Origin: UBA2108 sp963925495
GTDB taxonomy: Bacteria > Bacteroidota > Bacteroidia > Flavobacteriales_G > Salibacteraceae
Assembly: GCA_963925495.1 (NCBI GenBank)
Contig: CAWUST010000020.1
Span: 1 to 63,680 of the forward strand
Length of the DNA stretch: 63,680 bases
Direction: 5' to 3'
Shown: positions 54,148 to 62,764 of the stretch, in pieces
Position numbering within the stretch: the stretch's first letter is position 1
Layout of the letters: each line of letters begins with the position of its first letter
The notes under the pieces: generated by a model
Told to the model about the DNA's origin: nothing
Seen by the model: only the letters and a program-made list of their open reading frames with translations
The model's database searches: none
Program-made: the position numbers and the translations under genes

Positions 54148-55038
54148 ATGAAAAAGATTATTGCATCAGGATTAATTTTAACCTCAATGGCATTTTTTAG
54201 TGCTTGTGATTCAGGGGATAAAGGTGGAGGAGCAGAGCAAAGTGAAGCAGAAGCTGTTCAAGAAAAAATGTTAATTAAAATGGCCGATGAGGGTGAAGAT
54301 GATATTGTAGAATCATTTTACTTGCCCTCAGCTATTCAAATTGGTTCGATATTTCAAAAATCGGGATTAAAATATTTACAGGGGTTAACTAATCCAGTAG
54401 GAAACCTTAATAAATATGAAACGAAGACATCCAAAATTTTAAATTTTGGGGCTTATTCAGCTGACCTTGCTTATATCGTTTTAAATGGTCAAAGTCAAGA
54501 TGCTACTAGCTATTTGAAAGTAGTGTCTGATTTGTCGAATGAAATTGGTTTCGGAGCAATATTTGAATCGAAAGACCTAATGTCAAGGTTTGAAAATAAC
54601 CTTGGGAACAGAGATTCTATTATTAATATCATGATTGACATTCAGGTTCGTACTGATATGTTTGTGGATGATAATAATTTACAAGATGTTACCTACATTA
54701 TTTTTGCTGGTGCTTGGGTCGAAGGAATGTATTTAGGAGTTAAAGCCAGTGATGGTAAATCTGGTCATTTGGTAAGTGGAAGATTGGTTGAGCAAATGAC
54801 TATTCTAGATAATTTAGTAAAGGCTTTACGATCTAATAAAAATCAAAATGAAGATGTAGCTAGACTTACAAAGGAACTTACAAAACTTGAAAAGTTTTTC
54901 AATAAATTAGAAGAAAATAAAGACTCACAAAAAATAGCTTCATTCAGGGATTATAAAGTTTCGCCTGAGCATTTAGCTGAGTTATCAAAAACAATTCTTG
55001 AATTAAGAGCAAGTATAATAAACGGAAAAGATTTATGA
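54148..55038 (+). CDS. Lipoprotein, family B copy 2
   Basis: 296 residues. Lipobox ending SAC (Cys 20), Gly/Glu-rich linker, then the family B helical domain with the same blocks as copy 1: LPSAIQIGSIFQKSGLKYLQG, LNFGAYSADLAYIVLNGQ, FAGAWVEGMYLGVKAS, RLVEQMTILDNLVKAL. The C-terminal quarter adds a coiled-coil-like stretch (DVARLTKELTKLEKFFNKLEE). About 35-40% identity to copy 1 by eye. Its stop overlaps the next ATG by 4 bases (ATGA), so the third family A gene is translationally coupled to it. Confidence 0.75.
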   Translation: MKKIIASGLILTSMAFFSACDSGDKGGGAEQSEAEAVQEKMLIKMADEGEDDIVESFYLPSAIQIGSIFQKSGLKYLQGLTNPVGNLNKYETKTSKILNFGAYSADLAYIVLNGQSQDATSYLKVVSDLSNEIGFGAIFESKDLMSRFENNLGNRDSIINIMIDIQVRTDMFVDDNNLQDVTYIIFAGAWVEGMYLGVKASDGKSGHLVSGRLVEQMTILDNLVKALRSNKNQNEDVARLTKELTKLEKFFNKLEENKDSQKIASFRDYKVSPEHLAELSKTILELRASIINGKDL

Positions 55039-55562
55039 AAAAGATTGTATTAGCCTCCCTTGTTTTATTTGTGAGTATTATAGGAGTACAAGCACAAAGT
55101 TCGAGTTCGTATTGTCCTAAAGAAGATGTGATTGTAAAAGTTCGTAAGGCTTTGGTACCATATAAATATACGAATATGGTTGTAAATCGTATTGTATATA
55201 AAAGATCTAATTACATTAAAGAAATTAGTATTCCGTTATTTTATGATGCAAGCTATCGATTGGTATTTAATACTGAACTTTTACCGGAAGATATTAAAGT
55301 GAAAGTATTTGACGCTCCATTGACTGAGAAAAAAAGAAATGAATTAGGGTCTTTTGAAAGTTCGGAACGACAATTTACATTTGAGCCTGATATGGAGAAC
55401 AACAAAGGGCTGTATGATTTGTATATAAACTTTTACATTCCTGCTTACATTGCTGATGATGGAAGTTCTTTTATTAAAGGTTGTGTTATTCTTATGACTG
55501 GATATGAAGATGAGGTTTCTAAAGAATTTGGAGATGACAGTTCTGAAAATGCTAGTGAATAA
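55035..55562 (+). CDS. Exported protein, family A copy 3
   Basis: 175 residues: signal peptide ending VQAQ (about residue 21), family A domain with C27 and C150 (IKGCVILMTGY), plus an acidic tail (EDEVSKEFGDDSSENASE) not seen in copies 1 and 2. ISIPLFYDASYRLVFNTELL, IKVKVFDAP and SSERQFTFEP align with copy 2. It overlaps the preceding lipoprotein gene and is followed by a perfect terminator, so it closes the operon. Function unknown. Confidence 0.75.
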   Translation: MKKIVLASLVLFVSIIGVQAQSSSSYCPKEDVIVKVRKALVPYKYTNMVVNRIVYKRSNYIKEISIPLFYDASYRLVFNTELLPEDIKVKVFDAPLTEKKRNELGSFESSERQFTFEPDMENNKGLYDLYINFYIPAYIADDGSSFIKGCVILMTGYEDEVSKEFGDDSSENASE

Positions 55563-55580
55563 TTTTATTAAAAATTAATC

Positions 55581-55610
55581 AAAAAGCCGAATCAATTGAT
55601 TCGGCTTTTT
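55581..55610 (+). terminator. Perfect intrinsic terminator of the A-B-A-B-A operon
   Basis: 15-base perfect inverted repeat (AAAAAGCCGAATCAA against its complement, 55581-55595/55596-55610) with no spacer, running into nine T. It lies 18 bases after the last stop. Read on the reverse strand it also ends in T, so it could work in both directions. Confidence 0.92.
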
Positions 55611-55680
55611 TTTTGATGTTTATTCTCATTTTCGGCATTTAATAAAGTTTGATTTCAATTCTTTTACAAATTGTTTAATT

Positions 55681-55806
55681 ATGACTTTAAAAAAACAAGA
55701 AGGCGTTATTAAAGGAACTCACCGAGAGATTCTTTTCGATGTTAGTTATAATGAAAGTTTTGAATATGAATTAGTTTCAGAATCGATAAAATTTGCCAAG
55801 ACTTAG
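55681..55806 (+). pseudogene. N-terminal fragment, possibly of an alpha/beta hydrolase
   Basis: ATG at 55681 opens 41 codons to TAG (MTLKKQEGVIKGTHREILFD and onward). The opening resembles the N-terminal strands of Bacteroidota alpha/beta hydrolases, before the catalytic region. No hydrolase sequence follows; the next bases belong to a different relic on the other strand. Low certainty. Confidence 0.3.
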
Positions 55807-55863
55807 TGCTAAACTGTTATGGCAAAGTAATTTTCTAATTCTCGAAGTGTTTCTTTACTTGTT

Positions 55864-56309
55864 TTAATATACGGAAAGGGTCCAGGTAAAACCGTAACCG
55901 AAAGAAAAATAGACGAATACAATTTTCAATGCAAAAGGCAATAAAAGAAGGATTGCAATTAAATTGAATAAACTAAGTCCTAAACGAAAGAGGAGTCTGT
56001 GAAAAAGTTTGTTTTTGAAATTGCTAAATGAAGATAAGGTTTTATAGAAAGAGTTGGAAGTTGTTGGAATAGAAACCGAAGAAAAATATTTATTAATAAA
56101 TAAAAAAAATCTTACTTAACGATTCGATAGGTTTAGTGGTAGGGGATATTTTTAGTAGAAGTTTGTCAATTACAATTCCTAAAAACAATGCAGAAGCTAG
56201 CAGATAAAGTCCCGAAAAGCCAAGAGAAATATTAGTTACAAGATTTTTTTGGCCAAAAAGGGGAACGCTTTTTACTGAGCCAATATAGTTTTAATAAGGA
56301 AATATTCAT
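55864..56309 (-). pseudogene. Decayed polytopic membrane protein gene (DUF5687-like), N-terminal part
   Basis: On the reverse strand from ATG 56307-56309: MNISLLKLYWLSKKRSPFWP, then a frameshift near 56232, then ISLGFSGLYLLASALFLGIV and IESLSKIFFIY to TAA at 56093-56095. Another shift leads to IFLRFLFQQLPTLSIKPYL, a further shift to LFRLGLSLFNLIAILLLLPF, and TAA at 55864-55866. Hydrophobic segments alternate as in an ABC-2-like or DUF5687 membrane protein; the order and the Q-x-L-P-x-L-x-I-K-P motif fit DUF5687. At least three lesions. The C-terminal two thirds are gone. The remaining part of the gap, 56310-56422, shows nothing clear. Confidence 0.6.
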
Positions 56310-56422
56310 TGAAATTTATAGGATGTAATATTAACTCCAAATGTAGGAAAACTGAAAGGTTTTTATTTTCTAAAAAATGATTTGCAGTTGGATTAAGGAC
56401 AGAAGATACTGTAAAATATTGC

Positions 56423-57154
56423 CTAAAACCTCACACCTAAATTTAAACCAAAGTTCAATTTAATGTTGGTTCCGTAAATAAAATCACCTTGAAGATCAGC
56501 ACTGCTAAGCCTACTAGTTCCACCTGGGTCGGTAATCGTGTTTTTTTTATAACCAATTCCCCAATATGGGTCGAGAGTCATTTTGTCTCCTAACAAAAAC
56601 TGAACGCCAACATTCATAGTAACACTCCAATGGGTAAAGCGATCAAAATTATCTTTATCAGATTTGAGATAAAATTTTGCAGTACTGTAGCTAATTAGAG
56701 GGAAAATATAAAACCCACGGGGAGCTGGTTTAAATTTCGGGTCTGTTATTTTCAGTCTTGGTTTTTTCAAATAATACCTAAATCCTGCTTGAATCCTGAA
56801 GCCATTAAATCCAAAATCCCAACTGCTTTGTCCTGTCGGAGCTCCTATGGAATCGAGTAAAGATCTTAGAAGAGGCCCCATTCCCAAATAAGAAACTCCT
56901 AGAATCAAACTTGTTTTTGGCCCAGATACTAACTCTCCTACTAATCGAAACTCGCTCGAATAAAGAGGGATGTCACCAGAAATAATGGCAAGTGGGTTAA
57001 CTTTAATAATTAATTTTCGGGTATTGAATTTTGCTACCTTTTTTACAAATGCTTTATCAACATAGCCAAATTCATTCTCATTTTGAGCGTGTAGGTTTAA
57101 ACTAACAAGTAAAGTGAGTCCAAAAGTGAAAATAAATAGGATTATTTTATTCAT
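56423..57154 (-). CDS. Outer-membrane beta-barrel protein, unknown function
   Basis: 243 residues. Signal peptide (MNKIILFIFTFGLTLLVSLNLHAQ), then strands with Gly/Tyr/Phe alternation and a closing GTNIKLNFGLNLGVRF, typical of a small barrel ending in Phe. The start KLIIKVNPLAIISGDIPLYSSEFR resembles DUF3575-like barrels but the call is tentative. The ATG directly follows the tsaD stop (TGA-ATG), so the two genes are read as one unit. Confidence 0.7.
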   Translation of the reverse strand: MNKIILFIFTFGLTLLVSLNLHAQNENEFGYVDKAFVKKVAKFNTRKLIIKVNPLAIISGDIPLYSSEFRLVGELVSGPKTSLILGVSYLGMGPLLRSLLDSIGAPTGQSSWDFGFNGFRIQAGFRYYLKKPRLKITDPKFKPAPRGFYIFPLISYSTAKFYLKSDKDNFDRFTHWSVTMNVGVQFLLGDKMTLDPYWGIGYKKNTITDPGGTSRLSSADLQGDFIYGTNIKLNFGLNLGVRF

Positions 57155-58177
57155 TCACAGTTTCATTCTAGCTTCAGGAACTACCGATATGTCAGTAAAC
57201 TCTTGTGCTTGGTATTTATAATAAGCTGCAATCCCAATCATTGCGGCATTATCTGTACAAAATTCAAAGTTAGGTATATAGGTTTTCCATCCCAATTTAT
57301 TTTCTCTAAGGTAAATAGCATTTCGAAGTTCACTATTTGCTGATACTCCACCTGCGATTGCAATCTCCTTAATATTTAAATTTTCGGATGCTTTTTCCAA
57401 TTTTTGCATCAATGTTTTAATAATGGTGTATTGAACCGAAGCACATATATCCGCTTTGTTTTTTTTAATAAAATTGGGATCGTTTTTTATTTCATCTCTT
57501 AGAAAATAGAGAACAGAAGTTTTTAAACCACTAAAACTGAAATCGTAATCTGGAACTTTAGAAATTGGAAATTTATACTGCTTTGGATTTCCTTTTTTCG
57601 CCAAATTGTCAATCTCGGGTCCTCCAGGATATGGAAGTCCCATTATTTTCGCAACTTTATCAAATGCTTCTCCGGCTGCATCATCTCTAGTTTGTCCTAT
57701 TAAATCAAAATTGAGCGCGCTGTTTACTTTTACTATTTGAGTATGTCCACCCGAAACTGTTAAACAGAGAAACGGAAAGGATGGAGGTTTTTTATAGCCG
57801 TTATTATCTGCAAAATGAGCCAATATGTGTGCCTGCATGTGATTTACTTCTATTAAAGGTTTGTTGAGTGCAAGGGATAAGCCTTTTGCAAATGAAACTC
57901 CAACTAAAAGCGACCCCATGAGTCCGGGGCCTTTCGTGAATCCTATTGCAGAAATATCTTTTAAATCAATTTTTGCTAGCTTAATGGCCTCAGAAACTGT
58001 AGGCACAATGTTTTTTTGATGTTCTCTACTGGCAAGTTCAGGAACGACCCCGCCAAAATTTTTATGCACTGCTTGAGTACTAATTACATTAGACAAAACC
58101 TTAGTGTTTTTGAGCACTGCAGCGGAAGTATCATCACACGATGATTCAATGGCAAGAATATAGGTGAGGTTTTGCAA
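57155..58177 (-). CDS. tsaD: tRNA N6-adenosine threonylcarbamoyltransferase
   Basis: 340 residues. ILAIESSCDDTSAAVL at residues 8-23, the metal-binding H-x-x-x-H seen as VNHMQAHILAHF near residue 110, and GFTKGPGLMGSLLVGVSFAKGLS near residue 83. LTVSGGHTQIVK near residue 136, GEAFDKVAKIMGLPYPGGPEIDNLAKKG near residue 168, and AIAGGVSANSELRN near residue 272 follow. With TsaB and TsaE it adds threonylcarbamoyl to A37 of ANN-decoding tRNAs. ATG start at 58175-58177. Confidence 0.97.
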   Translation of the reverse strand: MQNLTYILAIESSCDDTSAAVLKNTKVLSNVISTQAVHKNFGGVVPELASREHQKNIVPTVSEAIKLAKIDLKDISAIGFTKGPGLMGSLLVGVSFAKGLSLALNKPLIEVNHMQAHILAHFADNNGYKKPPSFPFLCLTVSGGHTQIVKVNSALNFDLIGQTRDDAAGEAFDKVAKIMGLPYPGGPEIDNLAKKGNPKQYKFPISKVPDYDFSFSGLKTSVLYFLRDEIKNDPNFIKKNKADICASVQYTIIKTLMQKLEKASENLNIKEIAIAGGVSANSELRNAIYLRENKLGWKTYIPNFEFCTDNAAMIGIAAYYKYQAQEFTDISVVPEARMKL

Positions 58178-58183
58178 TTAGAT

Positions 58184-58191
58184 TAATTTTG
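58184..58191 (+). promoter_or_regulatory. -7 promoter box for the TamB-like gene (TAATTTTG)
   Basis: Exact TAnnTTTG match in the 120-base tsaD/TamB intergenic region. Counting from the box, transcription should begin near 58195-58198, just before the first possible in-frame codon of the TamB anchor. Confidence 0.5.
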
Positions 58192-58297
58192 TGTTTCCAT
58201 TATAAAGGTCAAAATTATTAAAAAAGGGCTTAAAATATTCTCCTACGGACTTGTTGGCCTAGTATTAATTTTAATAATACTTGTCGGCCTAATTTCT

Positions 58298-61200
58298 TTG
58301 CCATCGTTACAAACAGCCCTTGTTTCGAAAAGTCTTGAACGTTTTTTTAAAACGGATTCTGTTTTTACTTCTATCGAACATTTCTATTTTACCCCATTTT
58401 CTTCCATTGAAATGGAAAATTTGCTTTTAACGGATAAAAAAGGAGATACTTTTATGTTCGTCGGACAATTGTATCTTCAAATTGCAGATTTAAACCTAGT
58501 GAAAAACGAGATTAAACTTGATTTGGTTGAGTTGAACAATGGGAAACTCCATTTACGACATTATAAAAAAGAACAATTTGTAAATATCCGTTTTTTACTT
58601 GACCATTTTTTAAACACTGACACAGGGACTGCAATCGATTTTGCTGTGTTAAGCAAATCCATTCAAATTCACAATTTCGATTTTATTTGGCAGGATGAAA
58701 ATGTAAATTCTGGAATAATTGGTGTTGATTTTGATGATATTCATGTACAAAAACTGTATGCAGAATTTTCGGATTTTGAAATGCACAATGTTAATATATC
58801 CTCCCAAGTGGATCAAATATCCTTGTTTGAAAAATCTGGGTTTACCTTAGATACATTAGAAACTAGTTTTATTATGAACTCAGATTCTATGGCCTTTGGT
58901 GGATTAAAAATAATTACTCCTAACAGTAAAATTTATGGTAATTATTGCATGCAACACGGCAATTTCAACTATTACTCTAATTATATTAATCAAGTTACGA
59001 TGAAGGGAAGTATTCATAATATTTTGCTTGACATGAAGGATGTGATTTATTTTTCTGATAATCTAATTGGCTTCAACGAAATAGTTTATGGAAAAGGTAA
59101 GTATGTTGGAACGGTTGCAGATTTTGTTGCGAGTGATTTAGATCTTTCTTTTAGGAAACATTCGGTAATTAGAGGAAGCGCTAGAATGAAGGGGATTCCA
59201 AATATAGATAGTACTTATATGGATTTTGAGTTAGTAAATGCCGAATTGAATCCAAGTGATGTTGATGCTTTATTGCTCGAAGTTTTCTCTGATAATTTAA
59301 AAATTGATTTACCCTATTATGTAATCAACTTCGGAACCGCAAGAACCAATGGAAACTTTAAAGGATACATTGATAACTTTAAAAGTGACATTAAAATTAA
59401 TGGTAAAAACGGCTTTTTAAATGCTTCTTATTCTATAAAAAAAAGAAAGGATCAAGAGCATTATTATTCTGGAACTTTAATTTCAAAAAAGTTGAATTTA
59501 GGTGCTTTGTTTCAAAAAGAAAGTATCGGTTACATTACTTCGAAAGTTGAATTTGAGGGAAGTAGCTTTAAGAAATCCAGTCTAAATGTAGATTTAAGGG
59601 CAAATATTATTAGCCTTGGTTTAAAGGAATACGATTATTCAAAAACCATCATTTTAGGTGAATTCAAAAATGAAATATTCTTAGGTCAAGTTCTCATGGA
59701 TGACCCAAATTGCAAATTTAATTTTTTAGGCGAAATTGATTTAACAAAAAAAGAACCACGGCTTGTATTTGAAGCTGAAATTGACACATTATTTCCAAAT
59801 AAAATAAATTTATTGAATCGCGATTCAACGGCATTTATTAGTGCAAAAATAAAAGTGGATTCTAAAGGAGATGGTGTTGAAAATTTTGCTGGAAAAATAG
59901 AGATAGAAAATTTTATTTATAAAGAAAAAGAAAAAACAATAGATATTCCGGATTTCAAATTTCAAGCCTTTCAAATTAATGAAAGACGTCAAATTGAATT
60001 TAAGAGTACGATAGGAAAAGGTATGCTTGCAGGCTCTTATGATATACCCAAAATTAGGGTCTATTTTGAAAATATGGTGAAAAGGTCTCTTCCTGCACTT
60101 GTTGAAAGTGTAGAAGTTGATTCTACTCCTGGTGATTTTACTTTTTCATTTGAACTGTATGATTTAAATCCAATAATGGAGATATTTCATCCATCTATTG
60201 AGCTAGATTCCAATTTGTTTTTTTCTGGTTTGTTTGATGGCCCTGAAGAAAAAATTGATCTAAACTTAACTACTGCTGGCTTTAAATATAGCGGAATTGA
60301 AGTTGATTCATTGCAATTTAAATTTAAATATCAAAACAGTTCTATTTTGAGTAATATCAACATTGTAACTCTCGCCTTACATAAAGATATAAAGTATCGA
60401 GACGTTAGTTTTGAAGGGTTTGGGACTAAAGATTCTATAGTAGTAAAAGTCAGTAATGACAACAATTCTAAACCCAAATTTAAAAGTAATATATCATTTA
60501 CAGGAGCATTGTTGAGCCCTACTAGCGTTAAATTAATATTTGATTCGAGTTATGTGGTATTAGCCGATTCAGTTTGGGTATTAAACTCTGAAAATCTTGT
60601 AGAATGGGATTCAAGTAGATGGGCATTTAAAAATTTTAATCTTGTAAGTAATCTTAAAAAAATTAATCTTTCTGGAGCCATTTCAAAAGATACTAGTGAC
60701 CAGCTCGATATTTTTATTAGTGGATTAAATCTTGGGAATTTCGCTAAAATTGCGGAGGTAAAAGAAGCTCAATTGAAAGGAAATGTAACTGGAGTAATTA
60801 GTCTTGCTAAACTGTATTATCGGCCAGATATTTCAAGTACAATATATGTGAATGACCTTTACGCCAATAATGAATACGTGGGAAGTGGCCCCCTTTATTC
60901 GTCTTGGAATTCGGATTTAGAGCGCTTTGATGTTAATTTTGATTTGTTTAGGCCGGCAGACTCTGCGTTTATTGATACAATAAGATCCTTAAAATTTTAT
61001 GGTCATTATTATCCTCAAGTAGAAGACACTTCATTCCAGCTAAAGTTACTGACTGATGGTTTTAAGATAAAGGCTATTGAACCAATTGTAAAAGAATATT
61101 TGGATAATATTAGTGGGGAGCTTGTCGGCGAAATTGATCTTTCAGGATCTTTTAGCAATCCAATTATTAATGGAAAAATCCGCTTAGACAGTACATCGTT

Positions 61201-62653
61201 TCGGATAGTATATCTCAATACGAATTATTACTTCAATAATCAATATTTGATTTTTGAAGACGATTGGTTTGGCTATAATGATTTGTTATTCCAAGATGAA
61301 AATGGTAGTGAGGCTCATTCCATTGGAACAGTAAATCATTCAAACTGGAAAAATTTTGATTATGATTTGTACGTTAAAGCCAACAATTTTTTATGTCTAA
61401 ATACAAATGCTAAACAAAATGAATTGTTCTATGGAAAAGCGTTTATATCTGGTGATGTTAACATTGCGGGATACGAAGATCACTTAAATATTGAAATGGA
61501 TGCTCGTACTCAAAACAACTCTAAATTATTTGTGCCTTTATATGCTGCAGATGAAGTATCCAGTAATCATTTTATACATTTTGTAAATGTAGAAACCGAT
61601 TCGGAAGAGGATCACCTTAAAAAGCACAATACCGATTTGAGTGGTATTGATATGAAATTTAATTTTGATATAGATCCAAGTACAGAAATTCAGCTCATTT
61701 TTGATGAAACGTCTGGCGAAAAGCTAACAGCTCAAGGTGGAGGAAAAATTAAAATGCTCATTAATCCTGAAAAGGATTTTGAAATGTTCGGGAATTATGA
61801 AATTAGAAATGGAGATTATTTTTTTAATTTCGAAAATATTATCTCTAAGAGATTTACGATACAGCAAGGCGGAAAAATTGATTTTAACGGTGATCCATTG
61901 AATGCGAGAACGGACATTGTAGCTCAATATAAAGTGAAGACGGGTTTGCAAGAAATATTGGGAGATTCTGCTTATTCTCAAAAAGTAGAAAATTTATGCC
62001 TGATGCATTTAACGGATCATCTTTCTGATCCAAATATTAGTTTTGATATTAAAGTATTAAATGTGGATGCAGAAATTGAATCTAGAGTAAGGAATCAGAT
62101 GCCTACTCAAGAGGATGTGAACATGCAAGTATTTTCATTGATGTTATTTAATAAATATAGTCCACCTGAAAACAGCCTAAGTGGCTCAGGATTCGCGGGA
62201 ACAACTACTTCAGAGCTGCTTACTTCACAAATAAATTCGTGGTTAGGAAAAATGGATAATCGAGTTGTAAAGGTTGGTGTTAGCGAATTGAAACAAGATA
62301 ACGTAGAAGTACAGCTTTCTAAAGAAATGCTGAATAATCGCTTGGTTTTTGAAAGTAACCTAGGTGTAGATAATTCACAAACAAATACTAATCAAGGTGA
62401 GAGTGAGCAACTTGTAGGCGATTTTAAATTGGAATATATGGTTAGAAAAGATGGAAAAGTGAGGGCAAAAGTTTTTAATCGTTCCGAAACGTACCGTATT
62501 GAAGATCAAGGAAATTCAGCCTCACAAACTCAAGGAATCGGTATCTTTTTTCAAGAAGAATTTGAATTTTATGGGCAACTTCTTAAACGGTATTTTAATA
62601 ATCCCGTCCGAAAAAAGGAACGGAAAGAAAAAAAAGATGCTAAAATAAAATGA
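58298..62653 (+). CDS. TamB-like translocation and assembly module protein (DUF490)
   Basis: From the first conventional start, TTG 58298, 1451 residues. The true start is upstream: the frame is open back to about 58181 and codes a basic stretch and one membrane helix (VKIIKKGLKIFSYGL, then hydrophobic residues to ISLPSLQT), the N-terminal anchor of TamB. No ATG, GTG or TTG lies there; ATT 58199 or GTC 58208 are the best placed. The body is a long series of beta-strands forming an AsmA-type groove. The C-terminal TamB domain spans about residues 1130-1440 (GGGKIKMLINPEKDFEMFGN, YFFNFENIISKRFTIQQGG, NARTDIVAQYKV). It likely bridges inner and outer membranes for lipid or protein transport. Confidence 0.88.
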   Translation: MPSLQTALVSKSLERFFKTDSVFTSIEHFYFTPFSSIEMENLLLTDKKGDTFMFVGQLYLQIADLNLVKNEIKLDLVELNNGKLHLRHYKKEQFVNIRFLLDHFLNTDTGTAIDFAVLSKSIQIHNFDFIWQDENVNSGIIGVDFDDIHVQKLYAEFSDFEMHNVNISSQVDQISLFEKSGFTLDTLETSFIMNSDSMAFGGLKIITPNSKIYGNYCMQHGNFNYYSNYINQVTMKGSIHNILLDMKDVIYFSDNLIGFNEIVYGKGKYVGTVADFVASDLDLSFRKHSVIRGSARMKGIPNIDSTYMDFELVNAELNPSDVDALLLEVFSDNLKIDLPYYVINFGTARTNGNFKGYIDNFKSDIKINGKNGFLNASYSIKKRKDQEHYYSGTLISKKLNLGALFQKESIGYITSKVEFEGSSFKKSSLNVDLRANIISLGLKEYDYSKTIILGEFKNEIFLGQVLMDDPNCKFNFLGEIDLTKKEPRLVFEAEIDTLFPNKINLLNRDSTAFISAKIKVDSKGDGVENFAGKIEIENFIYKEKEKTIDIPDFKFQAFQINERRQIEFKSTIGKGMLAGSYDIPKIRVYFENMVKRSLPALVESVEVDSTPGDFTFSFELYDLNPIMEIFHPSIELDSNLFFSGLFDGPEEKIDLNLTTAGFKYSGIEVDSLQFKFKYQNSSILSNINIVTLALHKDIKYRDVSFEGFGTKDSIVVKVSNDNNSKPKFKSNISFTGALLSPTSVKLIFDSSYVVLADSVWVLNSENLVEWDSSRWAFKNFNLVSNLKKINLSGAISKDTSDQLDIFISGLNLGNFAKIAEVKEAQLKGNVTGVISLAKLYYRPDISSTIYVNDLYANNEYVGSGPLYSSWNSDLERFDVNFDLFRPADSAFIDTIRSLKFYGHYYPQVEDTSFQLKLLTDGFKIKAIEPIVKEYLDNISGELVGEIDLSGSFSNPIINGKIRLDSTSFRIVYLNTNYYFNNQYLIFEDDWFGYNDLLFQDENGSEAHSIGTVNHSNWKNFDYDLYVKANNFLCLNTNAKQNELFYGKAFISGDVNIAGYEDHLNIEMDARTQNNSKLFVPLYAADEVSSNHFIHFVNVETDSEEDHLKKHNTDLSGIDMKFNFDIDPSTEIQLIFDETSGEKLTAQGGGKIKMLINPEKDFEMFGNYEIRNGDYFFNFENIISKRFTIQQGGKIDFNGDPLNARTDIVAQYKVKTGLQEILGDSAYSQKVENLCLMHLTDHLSDPNISFDIKVLNVDAEIESRVRNQMPTQEDVNMQVFSLMLFNKYSPPENSLSGSGFAGTTTSELLTSQINSWLGKMDNRVVKVGVSELKQDNVEVQLSKEMLNNRLVFESNLGVDNSQTNTNQGESEQLVGDFKLEYMVRKDGKVRAKVFNRSETYRIEDQGNSASQTQGIGIFFQEEFEFYGQLLKRYFNNPVRKKERKEKKDAKIK

Positions 62654-62764
62654 AAGAGACGGAATAGTTATTTCCGTTAATCTCTGAAAAGATTACTCTC
62701 GTTTATCATTTCCGTTGATTAGTAGTGCTAATTTTTTTCTAATTGTTATTGGCTTCTTTGATTT

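Noticed and set aside
62655..62695. Possible hairpin after the TamB stop (CGGAA...TTCCG)
   Set aside because: Only a 5-base core stem and no T-run; too weak to call a terminator.
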